From: Alentia gelatinosa
Taxonomy: Eukaryota > Annelida > Polychaeta > Phyllodocida > Polynoidae
Reading direction: 5' to 3'
Length of the DNA stretch: 64,000 nucleotides
Assembly (NCBI GenBank): GCA_950022655.1
Contig: OX465581.1
Location: 105,693,125 to 105,757,124 of the forward strand
This document shows positions 22,957-35,154 of the stretch, in pieces (positions within the stretch are counted from its first letter, which is position 1; each line of letters starts with the position of its first letter). The translations under genes and the position numbers were made by a program. The notes beneath the pieces were generated by a model. That model was given only the letters and a program-made list of their open reading frames with translations, was not told where the DNA came from and made no database searches.

Positions 22957-23220
22957 TTTCACTAGTTTTGAGACAAAAGTGTTAGACAGACATGAGAAGC
23001 GGCACCAACAGTGCAAGCAAGAACGGACAAAACAAAGTCACGTTTCATAACACATGTCACATCTATTGTTGCATGTTGGGTCACAATGTCTGTGTTGCGA
23101 ACAGTGACACTATAGCGCCACTTGTGCCAGCGCTACTTGTGCTGTCACGAAACTAGTCAACCCCAATATGTCTGTATGGTGTCACAGACGCCGTCTAGAC
23201 ATATCACAAAACTAGTGAAA
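22957..23220. repeat. 264-bp segment bounded by a 14-bp inverted repeat
   Basis: TTTCACTAGTTTTG at 22957-22970 and CAAAACTAGTGAAA at 23207-23220 are perfect reverse complements. A third related copy, CACGAAACTAGTCAA, lies at 23146-23160. The interior has a palindromic TGTGCCAGCGC region near 23124 and repeated CACTTGTG words. The size and termini suit a small non-autonomous DNA element. No target-site duplication is obvious, and a single copy is not enough to be sure. Confidence 0.4.
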
Positions 23221-26200
23221 AAGGTCCCAGATATACGTAGCAAGAACACATACGAAGTAGTGTCTTTAGCCATATAACTTTTCTCGTGACTTCCTAACGG
23301 GAGAGACCTCACACGACGGTGTCTTTACTTCATGTAATGACGTAGGTGACATTCTCAAAACACAAAGGAGAAAAACTGTAACGTTTGTGACAAAACGCCA
23401 ACAATATGGGATGTGTGGTGTCTTTCCTCCGAAAACGTTAAATCATTTCAGTTTTAGCCAAGCTTCTCCAGTTTCCGGTTTCCGCCTTCCTTCCCCCTCA
23501 GAATGTTCGCCCCTGTAATAAAAGAAAAAGGAGGCGAGCGATCGTTCCGTGAAACCCAGCTTTCTATCGATTCTTTGGGGAGATGCGACCATGTGGAAAA
23601 ATGCGTGGTTCCACATTTCTCTACAAGAGGGGGGAATGCAATGATTTCCAGCAGAGGATGGATAAAATATTGAATTGCTGTCCAACAGGAAAAAGGAGAA
23701 GCGAACATATGAAATTCAGAAAATGAGGTATCATTGCTAGAAGGACTGAAATAGTACGTGATACCTTTCAAGAACAGAATTGTTTAGAAGGTGTGCGACC
23801 AGACTGGATGGATTGTAAAGCAGACTGACTGACTATATCTAGCTCATGCATAGGGAAAATAGTAATTGTTAAGTATGTTTCATCAAAATAGACTATAAGC
23901 TACTGATAGCTAGAAGTTTTAGATAATCCCAGATGTATATGATTTTACAATCAAATGTACAGCATCTGACAGCAAAATATCATGATATTTGCTAATATCC
24001 TTGTGTGGGATGGTATTTGCAAAAGCAGTGTTTTCTTGCTGCTGATTCGTCTTCAAATGTTGACTAGGTGTTACCATGCACCAATCCGGATGAAGATGCA
24101 CCGTCGCCTAGGTTTAGGTTTTACTGTGGGTCTGAAGACGGGACAAGAGTGTCATCTTCACGTGCACGAAGCGTGTCTACCCATGCACGTCTCTCCCCCA
24201 TCCATGCGTTTCGACTACTACTAAGGCCATCCTCATTAGGTGCTGGTCATATCACACCCTTTCTGCATCCAACCACCCCTCTCTTGCATGTTTAGTGCCG
24301 AGATCGATCGGACATAAACACGCAGGAGCCAACTCTTTAATTAACAAATTATGCCCGAGGACAAAATGCTGAAGGGTCATTATGTAGGAGGCAACAGCAG
24401 GCAGGGAGCCTCTCTAAGTAAGATGAATACCTGTATAAATAAACCCGTTAGTGGGTAAATAAATATCTGCGCCCTCCTTCACGCCTAGTGAGATCTGGGG
24501 GAGGAGAGTGAACGGGCGAGGACCGGAGAGGTGAACACCATTCAGTCCGTGTTTAATCCTCAATCGGTGACAATGGAGTTCCGCAACGGCCAATGTTAAC
24601 TCATGTCTCCCCACTGCACCTGGCACGCTTTGGGGACACAGGTGGCGAACAGCAGGAGAATGACTCCGATTTTGGTGATGGAGGGTTAAGGTGGATAGTT
24701 GAGTATTGGGGCTGCAGCAGCAATGGCAGCAGCGGCGGCAGCGGTGGTGGAGTCTCTGCAGCAGTGAAAGCAACATAGTTGGAGGCAGATGGGGATAGAG
24801 GTGGTCGACGAACTGTCGGTGGCGCCATCTGACGCTTTACAGCGGCGACACAGTGAAGCAGGTCTCGGCACACCTGATGTCGGCTGCTGTGAATAGGATG
24901 CTGGCACAGTGCGCCGATAGCCGTCTCCAATGTCAACCAGGTCATTCTCTACCTTGTGTCTGTACCCTCTTCACGAGACAGACTAGAAACGTTGACATTG
25001 CTTAAAAATGATATGCGCTTCATCCAAATCTAGACAATTTAGTACTAATATGAAATTGTGTCAAGCACGCTTCATGCTTGTTTGATTGAAGACAGATATG
25101 TTTTTGAACCACAACGGCATCATTTCCTGTTTTCTTTCATAACATAAATTTATATATGTGGGTTTGTAATTTTTGGAGAATATACTTTGTATAATACAAA
25201 CAACTATTACTTGAACAACATACATTGTATATGTTATCGTGTAGGTATCAATAACAAGGCAAGGACGTTGATCACTTACGGTCGCTATGCGCCACATCAA
25301 ATATTCTCTATCATTTCTCTAATGGATGTCTAGCAGGAAGAACCATGGCTCATATGGCTTCTACTACAATGTACTTTGTATTCGATAGTAGATGCAATTT
25401 GCCTCTGCTCTATCTGCATGCCCTTCCTTTCCAAATGAAATTATAGTGAGTGTTCAGGTTTAATCATGGTGCTGTCGCTAGCTGATAGCAATCGATTAAC
25501 AGTACACAGGTAATCCAATCGGCAAAGCTATTTCGCAGCAGTTTGTCTGATGGATCTAGCTTTTTCAACGGCGGTAGGTTGGAACAAAAATTGAAAGTGA
25601 TGAAGTCAATTACTTGGACTGGAGGCAGTCAGTCACTCGGCTTGTTCCTTTACGGGAAACCAAGATGGCTGATTCCAGAGAACGGGGTTGCAGCCATATT
25701 AGCGTTGGTAATTGCCACTAGAGGTCGGCACTGGTCTGGTTGGCCAAGAAATGGAGAAGCATTATAAAACGGTTCCACTACACAAGGGGTTTCCCATTAA
25801 GGAGCTATGAATATGGATGCATACGGTTATGCAGATGGTTACTTATTGAGTTTTTCTTGAAGACAAAAATGATAATTTCGACTGCTGTCAAAATAAAGTT
25901 TCCGTCCTCATTCTTTCTGTGTGATATAGTCAATTGTTGACATACGTACAATAGCCGCACTGTGCGCTTTCTCCATTTAAATGGTAGGAGGCCTGTAGCT
26001 GGAGAAATGCCATTGTGACGTGGATAAAGACTGGAAGTAGGAGGTGGGGGGAGTTGACGTCAATAAATATTGATGATTCAATACAAGAAACCCTCTCTGA
26101 ACGCCCATAACTGCGCCGCCTGCTGGTCTCTGCGCAAATAAAAAGCCACAAACATCGATCCTATTCGTCCAACATTTGGAGCCTATTACATGAAGCAGTT

Positions 26201-26542
26201 TCCTGGTTATGGCGCCTGTGAGGCTTTCAATCCCGACTATTTCCTATCTCGACAGCAGAGAAAGTGCCCACCCTGTACAGAAATACCCAGTGGTAAAAAT
26301 GGCACGCCGTTTCCTGCGGTCAAGCCCCCTCCCCTCCCCACACTCACTCACTCCCCACACCCTGCCCCACACCCAATCATCCGGGTTTCCATGACGACCG
26401 GGACCCGGATGTCGCCATGCATCTATTAAGCCCTTCCGGTGAGCTACTAAACTGCTTGTGAACCCGTGTCAACGTCCGTGCGTGCCGCCACAGTCTACCG
26501 CTAGACGTCTCTATCGGATGCCGTTTTCCGGCCGCGATTCGT
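23221..26542. other. No gene supported
   Basis: GTGTCTTT recurs three times between 23264 and 23420 without clear periodicity. GC-richer spots at 24.5-24.95 kb include CAGCAG/GCGGCGGCAG triplets. A CCAAGATGGCTG motif (YY1-like) lies near 25662. The frames are short and not coherent. Confidence 0.35.
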
Positions 26543-26614
26543 GATGGCGGACGCTGTACAAACAACATGCCGGATCCGGGGGCTGGCGTTCGGGGGTTCA
26601 TTGGCAAAAATATA
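26543..26614 (+). CDS. Possible first-exon start (ATGGCGGAC)
   Basis: GATTCGTGATGGCGGACGCT gives a good start context in a CpG-rich patch. The frame reads MADAVQTTCRIRGLAFGGSL and ends 24 codons later. MADA-type N-termini at ATGGCGG starts are common in animal genes whose first exon lies in a CpG island. No donor consensus is evident before the stop, so this may be only a CpG-rich motif. Confidence 0.2.
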
Positions 26615-27305
26615 GGTCAATTGTCGCATGCCATTGAATACTCAAGTGAGGTGTGAAATGGTTTTTTTGGGTGGTGAGTGAAAGTACTTCAAACATGCAC
26701 AATCCAAGCCCACCTAAAAACCTGCTCATGTGATACTTGCAATTATATTAATGTAAATCCTGTGTCAGGAACTGACAGAAAATGAATTACCTGTCTGTAT
26801 TGTGTCGGTCTTTCCCCAACACATCGCTTTATAACAAATATCTCACACGATATCAGTTATTATGCAGAAAAAGAAATCCGAGAACAAGATGTTTACATAC
26901 TGTTTGCTGTTAGTCGGTTGCGTTCTCAGAAGGGCTTCAGGGCTTACATTCTCATGTTATACCTGGACCAATAATATTTTCACCTCCAGCATCGGAAAAT
27001 CCTATTTTCAATAACAAGAGACAGGCACTCCAATTAGTTTTCTACACCTTATCAACTTGTATACATTCTGATACAAAGATACTGATACAATGATACTGAT
27101 ATAGTACCATTTTGATGATGGCGATCATTGTAGATGTTGCTTGGTAAATGTTGTGTGAAATATCAAAGTGATGTAGATGTAGGTGGGCTGACAGAATCGG
27201 TTGCGGTGTGTGTTGTGAAAGGGAAGCGATTGAAAGTGGGAAACATTCGGATTTAACAGCTAAAGTCTATCTAATATAAGAGGTAGCTTGTTAGTAATAT
27301 TAGTA

Positions 27306-27579
27306 TTTATCCTACCCCTCATATAAATCCCCATAGACTTAACATGGTGTGACCGTATGCCACGGTTCTGGCATAAAATATTTACATGCCACTGGTGACA
27401 TATGGAGTTAAAAACATGTAACAGGGTAGGATAAAATCTAAACATCACTCAATTTCATATAATTGTTTAAATGCCATTCGTTGTCTTCCGCTACAGATAT
27501 CACTCAGCTCCGCTTCGTGATATCATGCCGCGAAGACAACTCGTGCCATATAAACGATCATATAAAATTTTGTGATGTT
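27306..27579 (-). mobile_element. Palindromic element, copy B, with intact hairpin module
   Basis: Read on the minus strand, a ~139-nt hairpin (27579-27441) is followed five bases later by the 131-bp TIR unit (27436-27306). The unit starts TTTTATCCTACCC and ends GGGGTAGGATAAA. The hairpin arms (AACATCACTCAATTTCATAT against AACATCACAAAATTTTATAT) pair over about 60 bp with few mismatches. The apex (27496-27524) carries CACGAAGCGGAGCTGAGTG flanked by GATAT/ATATC. The unit has ATGTTAAGTCTATGG near its right end, as in the other copies. There is no coding capacity. Confidence 0.75.
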
Positions 27580-30530
27580 TCATGATAATATTTTCCTGTT
27601 GTCTGATGCTAACTTTTAATTGAACAATTTCATATAGTCAATTCAATATCTTATGCTGGATACTACAAACAATTACAATAACTGCAGGTGATGCATAATA
27701 GGAGAAGAAAACAGTAAAAGGAAACAAGAGTATAAAGAAATTGTCATTTAACGCTTTGTAAATAGTCTTTAAGGATGAACTATGACACCTATATGCACAA
27801 TCAAAGGCTAGCAGCGGATTTTGCTAGGTATGAAATCTACTTACTCTTCATCGGAATTAGCATGACACTTCTTGATCCAATCTAACGATGCTGGCTAATA
27901 TTTGATTTGGCATATGAACATGGTATAATCAATGAGTCTGGAGCATATATAGGACGCATTAATCCACGCAGATGGTGAGTAAATAGGGACAAGCCATTGT
28001 AGTTCTTACAGGGATTTGCTTATTTTTCGTCAAAATATAGGCCCATCGAGCGAGCTACTCGCCTCGGGCGGTCATCGTTGGCATGCCACCCCTCGTGTTC
28101 CCCTTCTGATAGTGCATTAGTGTACGCAACGAAGCACGTCAGGGAAACTCTTTCTTTGTGCCTAGGAAAGTAAAATCATCTGGAATTCACAGCAGCGCCC
28201 CTGGTAACGAAGATAGTGAAAAGAGACCCCCCTCACGTAATGAATTGTAAATGCGAGGCAATGGCCGGAATGTATTCCTGAATGAACTGGGTGAGGTTCG
28301 CGTAGTGTGTGTGTGTGGAGTGGGTTTCTCGGTCAGCAGTGGATAGGTGTGAAACTGGGTGGAAGTGAGAGAGCAAAGAGGACATGGGAAAAAAAGAGGA
28401 CACACGGGAACAAGGAGGAGTACGAGAAGAAGGAAGGAAACGGCAAAAATCGATATGTTAAACAGGCAGCTGCGGAAGAGCAAGGGGTGGGTGGCGAGTA
28501 CGGAGATGCTTGGTCATCATGCCTTACACTACTATTATCGACTCCACACTCACTACGAACTAAACTCTTAACCGCCCTGGCACTGCCGATACCCTCCAGG
28601 TTTCTTATGTGTTCACAGGTCCCAATTACATCTTTTGCTTCTGCTGCTGCTGCTACCCTGTCCTTTTTTCATTGGTTCGACCCTGAACAGTACCACTATC
28701 GTATAAATTGTACATCATGTTCCGCATGGAGATTTATGTCCTTTCTAAAATGGATCGACATTCTATTCTCTTGATTGTGCCATTTGTCGGGAGTAGGGGG
28801 TTGGTCACGCTGATTTCAGTAAATGGTTGTCTATATTTTTTATTGCTTCAGTTCTGGCAGGAGGGCATCATCAGTAGAGCTAAAACCACAACAACAAAAT
28901 TACTCCATGCCCACACGCAATTCCTAATAACCGGTTTGGTTTCATATTCTCAGTCTGTAGTGATCGAATTTCTCTCAAATACATCATAGTCTCAAATAAT
29001 GTTGGTGTTCTTTTATTCATCTGATTTCGTATGAGGTCACCGATTGAAAGAACGACTTGGTTTAATCCTAATGGGGACAGGTCCTGACCGTACAAGGCGA
29101 AGAGAGACCATTTGAGTAGTATCGGAAAATGACCTCGCGTCCCAGGCCCAATTCCAGTATCAACATATATACAGTGCGACATCTTTAACAAAACCCTAAC
29201 TTATCATCCAAAGAATTGCATTTCATTATACATACATATCATAGTGTACGTGTATACATACGTGTATCATATATAAGACTACAGAATCGTGATATATGGT
29301 ACCATTCTTTTTAAGCTAATCGCAATATTTGTGAAGAGGGTTATAAATTTCGAAGCTGTGCCACTCTTCTCGACTGATGTTAAGTTTATGTGTTGTACCT
29401 TACATTGAATTGATGTGCTCATGTAGTTTCAAACCAATACCCTTACTATGGGAATACTATGAATATATCAAACTACAGGTTGTTGAGTAAAGTGTTATAG
29501 CATAAATGTACACATAGTTGTGTAGCTCTATTCAGATAAGGTGGAACCTACAAAGATAAAGGACTTTATATGTTTAGAGAGGAATAGATCTCCGTCACAA
29601 AGGGCAAGGTGTTCGTGACTTAGGGCAGGGCAGCTTTCATTAAGACGCTGATACCAGATATCCTGGGTGACTGGTTGAAAAGAAAAGAACTTGGTGGAGG
29701 ACTATCAACATCCTATAGGTCCATGGAAAACAGTCATGACTGGATGCTGAGGCGTAGAAGTAGGGCATATAGCAAGCACATGCCACCAGAACCAATGACT
29801 ATCCCAACGGATACCATGCTGCCACCATAATCACCATTCCCACAGCATTATCCCCTCTACCCTGATAACACCAACCACCACAATCACTACCAACTCTGAC
29901 ATCGTATTGATACCCCACTACCAATATTACCCACAATATCAACTTAAATCCTCTTCATCCCCACAAACTCCTACATCACCATTACATCAAAGATCTTTAT
30001 ATCCTCCAACATAGACATGAACTACAACAAACAACAACTGACGTGTCTACTGAAAACGCAATATCCCTAGCAATGAAACGCTGAAATAGAAAGCAATTCC
30101 CATATTTTCCACAACCAAGATGGAAAAATAAAAGGAGTGAATAGTATGGTATATTCACCGGGGAGCTATTCTAAAGCCAGAAGGCGGTGGGCATTGTAGT
30201 AAACACATGGGAAATGAATGATCTCCCAGCCAAACCCAATCTGTTCCCTTCACCCCAAACCCACCGCCTTGCGGCGAGTCCAACAACCGTGCCAGATCGG
30301 CAAAAAAAATCCAATGTTCAGTTTGTTCTGCCTCAGCGCGTGCTGGTTATCAGCAACACTCTAGTCTTGGCAACAAGTCAAGCCGAGTCTGTGCGGCGTC
30401 TGGGGCGAAAGGAGAAGGTCGGGGTGTAAGGGGTAGTGGTATGTGAGGGCACTGGGGCAGATACCAGACAGGTGGAACATAGAAATGAAGAGGGTTGAAA
30501 GGTGACGGGGAAATCAGGGTAAAAGCGATT
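27580..30530. other. No gene supported; CA-rich stretch at 29.8-30.0 kb
   Basis: Mostly AT-rich. A minus-strand frame at 28880-29191 looks partly protein-like (KRTPTLFETMMYLREIRSL) but has no clear splice sites or recognised motif. 29820-30010 is a degenerate CCA/ATC/ACC tract with almost no G on the plus strand. Confidence 0.35.
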
Positions 30531-31690
30531 GCTGCAGAGTGGCTCCGGCATTGTTGATCCGCGTGGTTGTCTATTCTGGGGGCTTGGTATGTGGAAGTCT
30601 AGGGCATGGTTGCTGTGGTGTTTGGGCAGTTGGTTGGAGGTTGGAGCCGGGAGGATGTCGTCGATCGTCCGGTGAACGTGTGTGCTTGGCCCAACATGGC
30701 AAGCGCCAGGGTACCCTTCCCCCCGCCCACCCGCCCCGACGGTAGGCGTATTGATGACTGTCCCCCGACGTCAGCGACAATGCCCGCCCCTGAACGTAAC
30801 AACCACCGGCCTCCGACACCATCGCGGCCGCAGCAGAGGCAGCGGTTTCACCAATCCTGGCCACCTTCTCCTAGCCAAGGTCCCCTTTGCCATTACCACC
30901 ATCACCTACCACCATTCCTGCCGGTACCGCTACCACTGGTGGACACGTGTGCGCGAGAGAGACACACAGAGACATGGAGTGAGAGAGATGAGAAGAAAGG
31001 TGGGGGAAGAGAGAAGGGGAAAAGGAAGTGGCAAGTGAAGGAGGAGTGAAGGGATAGAGGAGGGATCCCTCACGCGTGCCACCTCTACATCGGATTCTGC
31101 ACGGATCACTTGTAGTGCTGTGTCTCCTGCGGCGCTCTGCCCCGCCTCTCCGACGTGCACAGTGGGATCGCCCCCTCCCCCGCTCCTCCCCTCGCCCTTC
31201 CTCCATCTCCAGGCTCAAACTACCACCATCGCCGCCACCGTCACCGCCACCGCCACCACCAACACGGCCACCACCATACCACCACCAGCCAGCAGCAGCA
31301 CCACCACCGTCGCTACCACCGCCACCGCCACCACCACCCAGCCAGCCAGCATCGGCGGCCCCGGCAACAGCGGCGGCGGCGGCGGCTGCGGACGGCACTG
31401 TCGGGCTGCAGCGCACGGGGACGACGCTGCGTGCTCTCCACTCTTCCCTACTCCAGCGCGGGCGGGCGGACATCCACGGCGGAATGCCCTTACTCCTCCT
31501 GTCGCTCCTCCTGCTTCTACGCCACTACCGCCTCCGCGGCTAGTCCTCCACGGCGCCCTGACGGTGTGTTCGTTACCTGTCTGCACGAAGAGGAAGTCGT
31601 GGGAAACGGTGACCCGACCAGCTCTCTTGTCCTTACACTCGCGCCTTTCTTCCCTCCTGGCGCCTGACCCTTTGACCTGATGCCTGTGGA
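30531..31690. other. Second CpG-rich island with CCA/CCG tract
   Basis: High CpG throughout. A purine-rich block at 30950-31050 (GAGAGAGA, AAGGTGGGGG-like) precedes a CCACCA/CCGCCA tract at 31217-31390, with CAGCAGCAG and GGCGGCGGCGG words. All six frames are open by composition and none is selected. The arrangement, a purine-rich strand followed by a CCA/CCG tract inside a CpG island, mirrors that at 1.9-2.6 kb. A promoter or 5' exon is the likely role, but this is not proven. Confidence 0.4.
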
Positions 31691-32212
31691 GTGGTCACCG
31701 TTCTGCTAGCACTACCACTGTTAGCAGCTACACACTAGAACAAGGACTCTCTTCAGAGGCAGAGATAAGGAGAGAGCGTTAGAAGGAGAGGTCTTTCGGA
31801 AAGGGCAGATGCTTCAGATGGATAGGGAGAAGGGAGCAGCCCCGGGGAATTGTCAGTGAAGGGAGGCGGGAGACGGTGACCGATCGTCCCGGTCAGACAC
31901 CATCCGCCACGCCACCACCGAACCCTCCCTCCCTCCCGCCACGCTACGCCACGCGCCCTCAGCCCCCACCCGCCCCACCTCCTTCCGTGTCAGCTCCCCT
32001 TCCTCCTCCCTTTCTCATCGTCATCATCAGCGCCGCCGTTCCGTTGCCATCACCTTTGTGGACTAAATATTTCCATTGTAGCGCTCATGAAAGACATAGA
32101 CAAGAGAAGCGAAGACAGTGTGTGAGGAAGCCACCTGTGTATTACATCGCGGCCTCCCTTTCCTAACCCGCTACTTGCGAGGACACATATACAGATAAGA
32201 GAGATAGGGCGG

Positions 32213-32258
32213 GCTGCGGCTGCTGCTGCTGTTGCTGCTGCTACTGCTGCTGCTGTTG
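32213..32258. repeat. Interrupted CTG/CAG triplet repeat
   Basis: CTGCTGCTG units interrupted by TTG, CTA and CGG. A second shorter tract (CTGCTACTACTGCTGCTGCTGTTGCTG) lies at 32848-32876. Either could encode poly-Leu or poly-Gln, but no surrounding exon is clear. Confidence 0.75.
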
Positions 32259-32357
32259 ACCCTTATCAGCGAGCAGGGCGTTGGTGTGTTAGTGCCTGCG
32301 CTGCTAAGGTACCGATATAACGTCGCTTAGGCGTAGTACTGAGCCTACAAGGCATCC

Positions 32358-32654
32358 TTGGGAAAACATCATGAGCCCCACCACCAGGAGGAGGGGCCTT
32401 CTCCTGCGGAGAGGCGGGGGCTGACTGACTGTAGCCTGGCCGTGGATGCTGCTGGCGTAGTTCTAACTTCTCTCCCTAGCCGCGCTCGTCTGCCTCCTCG
32501 CGCCGTGCTTATCGGCGGGTATGAATCTGCGGTGTACGCGTTCGCACGGCTGACTGCATACTGGAGGGGACGACAGCTGTGGAGACTAGAACTAGACAAC
32601 GCAGCACACCCACAGCCTGCTCGGTCGACGGAGCATAACGCTGTCCGCTACTAA
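32358..32654 (+). CDS. Uncertain 98-codon GC-rich frame
   Basis: The frame has mixed composition and includes LTDCSLAVDAAGVVLTSLPS and YAFARLTAYWRGRQLWRLEL. It is less repetitive than neighbouring CpG-rich frames. No family is recognised. No good acceptor sits at its start and CpG-rich DNA is prone to open frames, so it is listed only as something that could be an exon. Confidence 0.22.
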   Translation: MGKHHEPHHQEEGPSPAERRGLTDCSLAVDAAGVVLTSLPSRARLPPRAVLIGGYESAVYAFARLTAYWRGRQLWRLELDNAAHPQPARSTEHNAVRY

Positions 32655-35069
32655 GGCCACCACCCACCACCTACAACCACCCACCACCTCCCACCGCCCA
32701 CGACCGAACCCCCCAATCACAAATATTCCGTATGATGTAACCCATGATTGTGGGCGGGCACCAACATGCAGAGTAGAGTATGGCAGCAGGTAGAGACATT
32801 CACACCTACTCTCCGTTTCTAATGCTCAGTGTGGGCTAACGGTAACCGCTGCTACTACTGCTGCTGCTGTTGCTGCCACGGCCCCTTAACTCGGACCTCC
32901 GAGAGGCGGGCAGGAATTTCTCTCGCGATAACCAGGGGAAGATGAAGTTGAAGATGGAGGTGATGAAGACGACATGACGACATAAGAATAGAGGCAGAAA
33001 AAGCTTTAGGACTCCACGGGACGTATGTGTACCTCTGAAAAAGCATCCTCCTATGGTTTTCTACGGGGTGACGTCTCCTGAGTCTCTTGTATCCCATCCA
33101 CCCGAGGTCTAGTCCGTAGCAGGTATCGTTGCTTCTTCAGCCTGCTAGTCAGAGACAAGGCTTTCTGGCGGCGAAAGACTACAGTGTGACTCTGTGTGTT
33201 TGTGTGTATCTGCTGCAAGACCCCGCCATCATGCTGCACACGTACTCGTCCATAGAAACCTACAGGGGTTACTCGTTCAGAGGCCCCACTATTATGCTCT
33301 ATAGGATCGCCTCGATAACGACAACGGGCCATCCAAGGTAGGGAATACGTTAGTTTGTTCTGAGCCATCCCCGCCCACGTCTCCAGTGAGATGGGTGGAT
33401 TGATTGAGTTTATTCCCTCGCCACAGTGCTATGAGCAAATGTGTTTTGCGAACTGAAGTTGTCCCATTCATGCAATTTAGCCTTTAAGAGATTTTTTCAT
33501 GTGGAAGTGTAAAATTGATTTAATCTAAATACGTTTAAGATATAATAATCTTACGGGGATACTTACATTGTAATTAGTAGACAATGCCATTTACAGTTAC
33601 ATTCAGTAATCAATCATTCTTTACTTTCCGAAGGCGGTAACTAATACCTGAAGTCATAATGACGTTAACATCTGTTGCATTTTACATGGCCGTCTATGCC
33701 TGTGCTTCCCGACTAAGTAATTGCCATTACATAAATTCCCCACCATGCTATCTTTCATGCTGTAAGACCTATACTTTCTATTGATTTCCCTCACCCCACA
33801 AGGCCTGCATCGAAGGCTTGAACGCCTGTTATTCTAAACGTAGGCATCGACCAAAGCTAAGCATATCGATATCACTTTTTTGTCTGTCACTAACATTTAA
33901 CGTTCACTTTCTTCTAGGTACCGTTCGACTATGTTGCCTTTGGAGATGTACATGTGATGCTTGTTCTACATACGTGCCATATAAAATCTTTACAATATGT
34001 GTTGGGTTGGCTTATGCTGACTGCTGTAAAATAATGTCCTGCTAAGAGTATCTCCTTCAGCTGTAACTCTGTATGGCATATCTCACATCTCCTATTGATA
34101 CTTGCCAAAAAGGTCAGTTCTAGTACTGATTGGCCATGTACGTGCCTTTATGTTTCTCTATGCTCTGACCTGAATAGTTCTTATAACCTGCATAACCTAA
34201 AAGGTCAAGCCATATTTGTGACCCTTATTTTATACATTTGTACATGAATTATACATGATGTAAAACAAATAATACTAAAAAATGTATAAACTGAAAGGAT
34301 GTTGGAGTATGTTGAATTAGCGGTAATATGCGCAAACTGGCTTTGACCGTCATCAGGGCAAATTGCGGAAATTTTGACACAGGGAGGGTATCAGATGATG
34401 TGGTAGGGGACCGGGGGTGACGTGAGGGAGGGTATTTTACCTGAGTCTCATGTGGTATTGACGGAATGTCCGGCTCGCACACGGGGCGCCCGCTCCACCT
34501 GTGTCAGTTGTCCACAACCGGCGTGTGATATACCAGGTGTGCAGGCCAGGGGAATCAGCACCATCGACCACCTCCCCCTCCACCCCCACTCCTCCATGCC
34601 ACCCCGGCATCTCTAGTCGTGCTCACAGCCTATTTGCACAGTCTCCAGCGCAAACGAAAACATAACAATGCATTTATAGCCGACCTAACGCAATAGAATC
34701 TCCGCTACTTGTTACCTACTATATCTAAAACGGTAGAATTTCGTCGAATCTGTTTGGAGATCTTCCCGTACATAGGGACATAGTGAACCAAATCTAGGCA
34801 TGGAAACTGAAGGGCCACGAGAGTGAGATTCTCGTATTTGATGGAATTCGAACCTGCTCCTCTTTTTTCTAACTCGATAGACAGGCATGCTTTTTCTCTT
34901 AAGATTCAATTCAAGCCATGCCGAAATCAAAGTTTAGTATTGTAGTTTTCTGTTTTAGTTTTCTCGTGAGAAATCAATGAGATACCAACTTCCGCTGGTA
35001 GCCTTTTCAAAACTCCGCTGATTCCCCCCACCCACCAACAGTTGAGGTATTTGGCCTGATTATTGCATC
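32655..35069. other. No gene seen
   Basis: CCACC-rich near 32660-32720, then AT-rich. On the minus strand near 34840 a perfect RNA polymerase III B-box-like word (GGTTCGAATTCC) occurs without a partner A box. Confidence 0.35.
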
Positions 35070-35154
35070 TGTCTTAGTGGAGCAGTTGGCAGGGGCTCCG
35101 GCTTGAAATGCGGACGTCGGGCGTTCGAACCCCGCTATCGGTAGTTCATTTTTT
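35070..35154 (+). repeat. tRNA-Ser(UGA)-like Pol III module, probable SINE head
   Basis: TAGTGGAGCAGTTGG at 35075-35089 matches an A box with one mismatch. CTTGAAA at 35102-35108 is a seven-base anticodon-type loop with TGA. CGTTCGAACCC at 35122-35132 is a B box at normal spacing. A T run at 35149-35154 could terminate Pol III. The acceptor and T stems do not pair properly and no extra variable arm is evident, so a functional tRNA is unlikely. A tRNA-derived SINE head or tRNA pseudogene fits better. Confidence 0.5.

Noticed and set aside
30871..31680. Frames of 155-200 codons in the second CpG island
   Set aside because: Same cause: triplet-rich DNA with every frame open and no recognisable motif.
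34830..34860. Perfect B-box word on the minus strand
   Set aside because: There is no A box or terminator in position, so no Pol III gene is supported.
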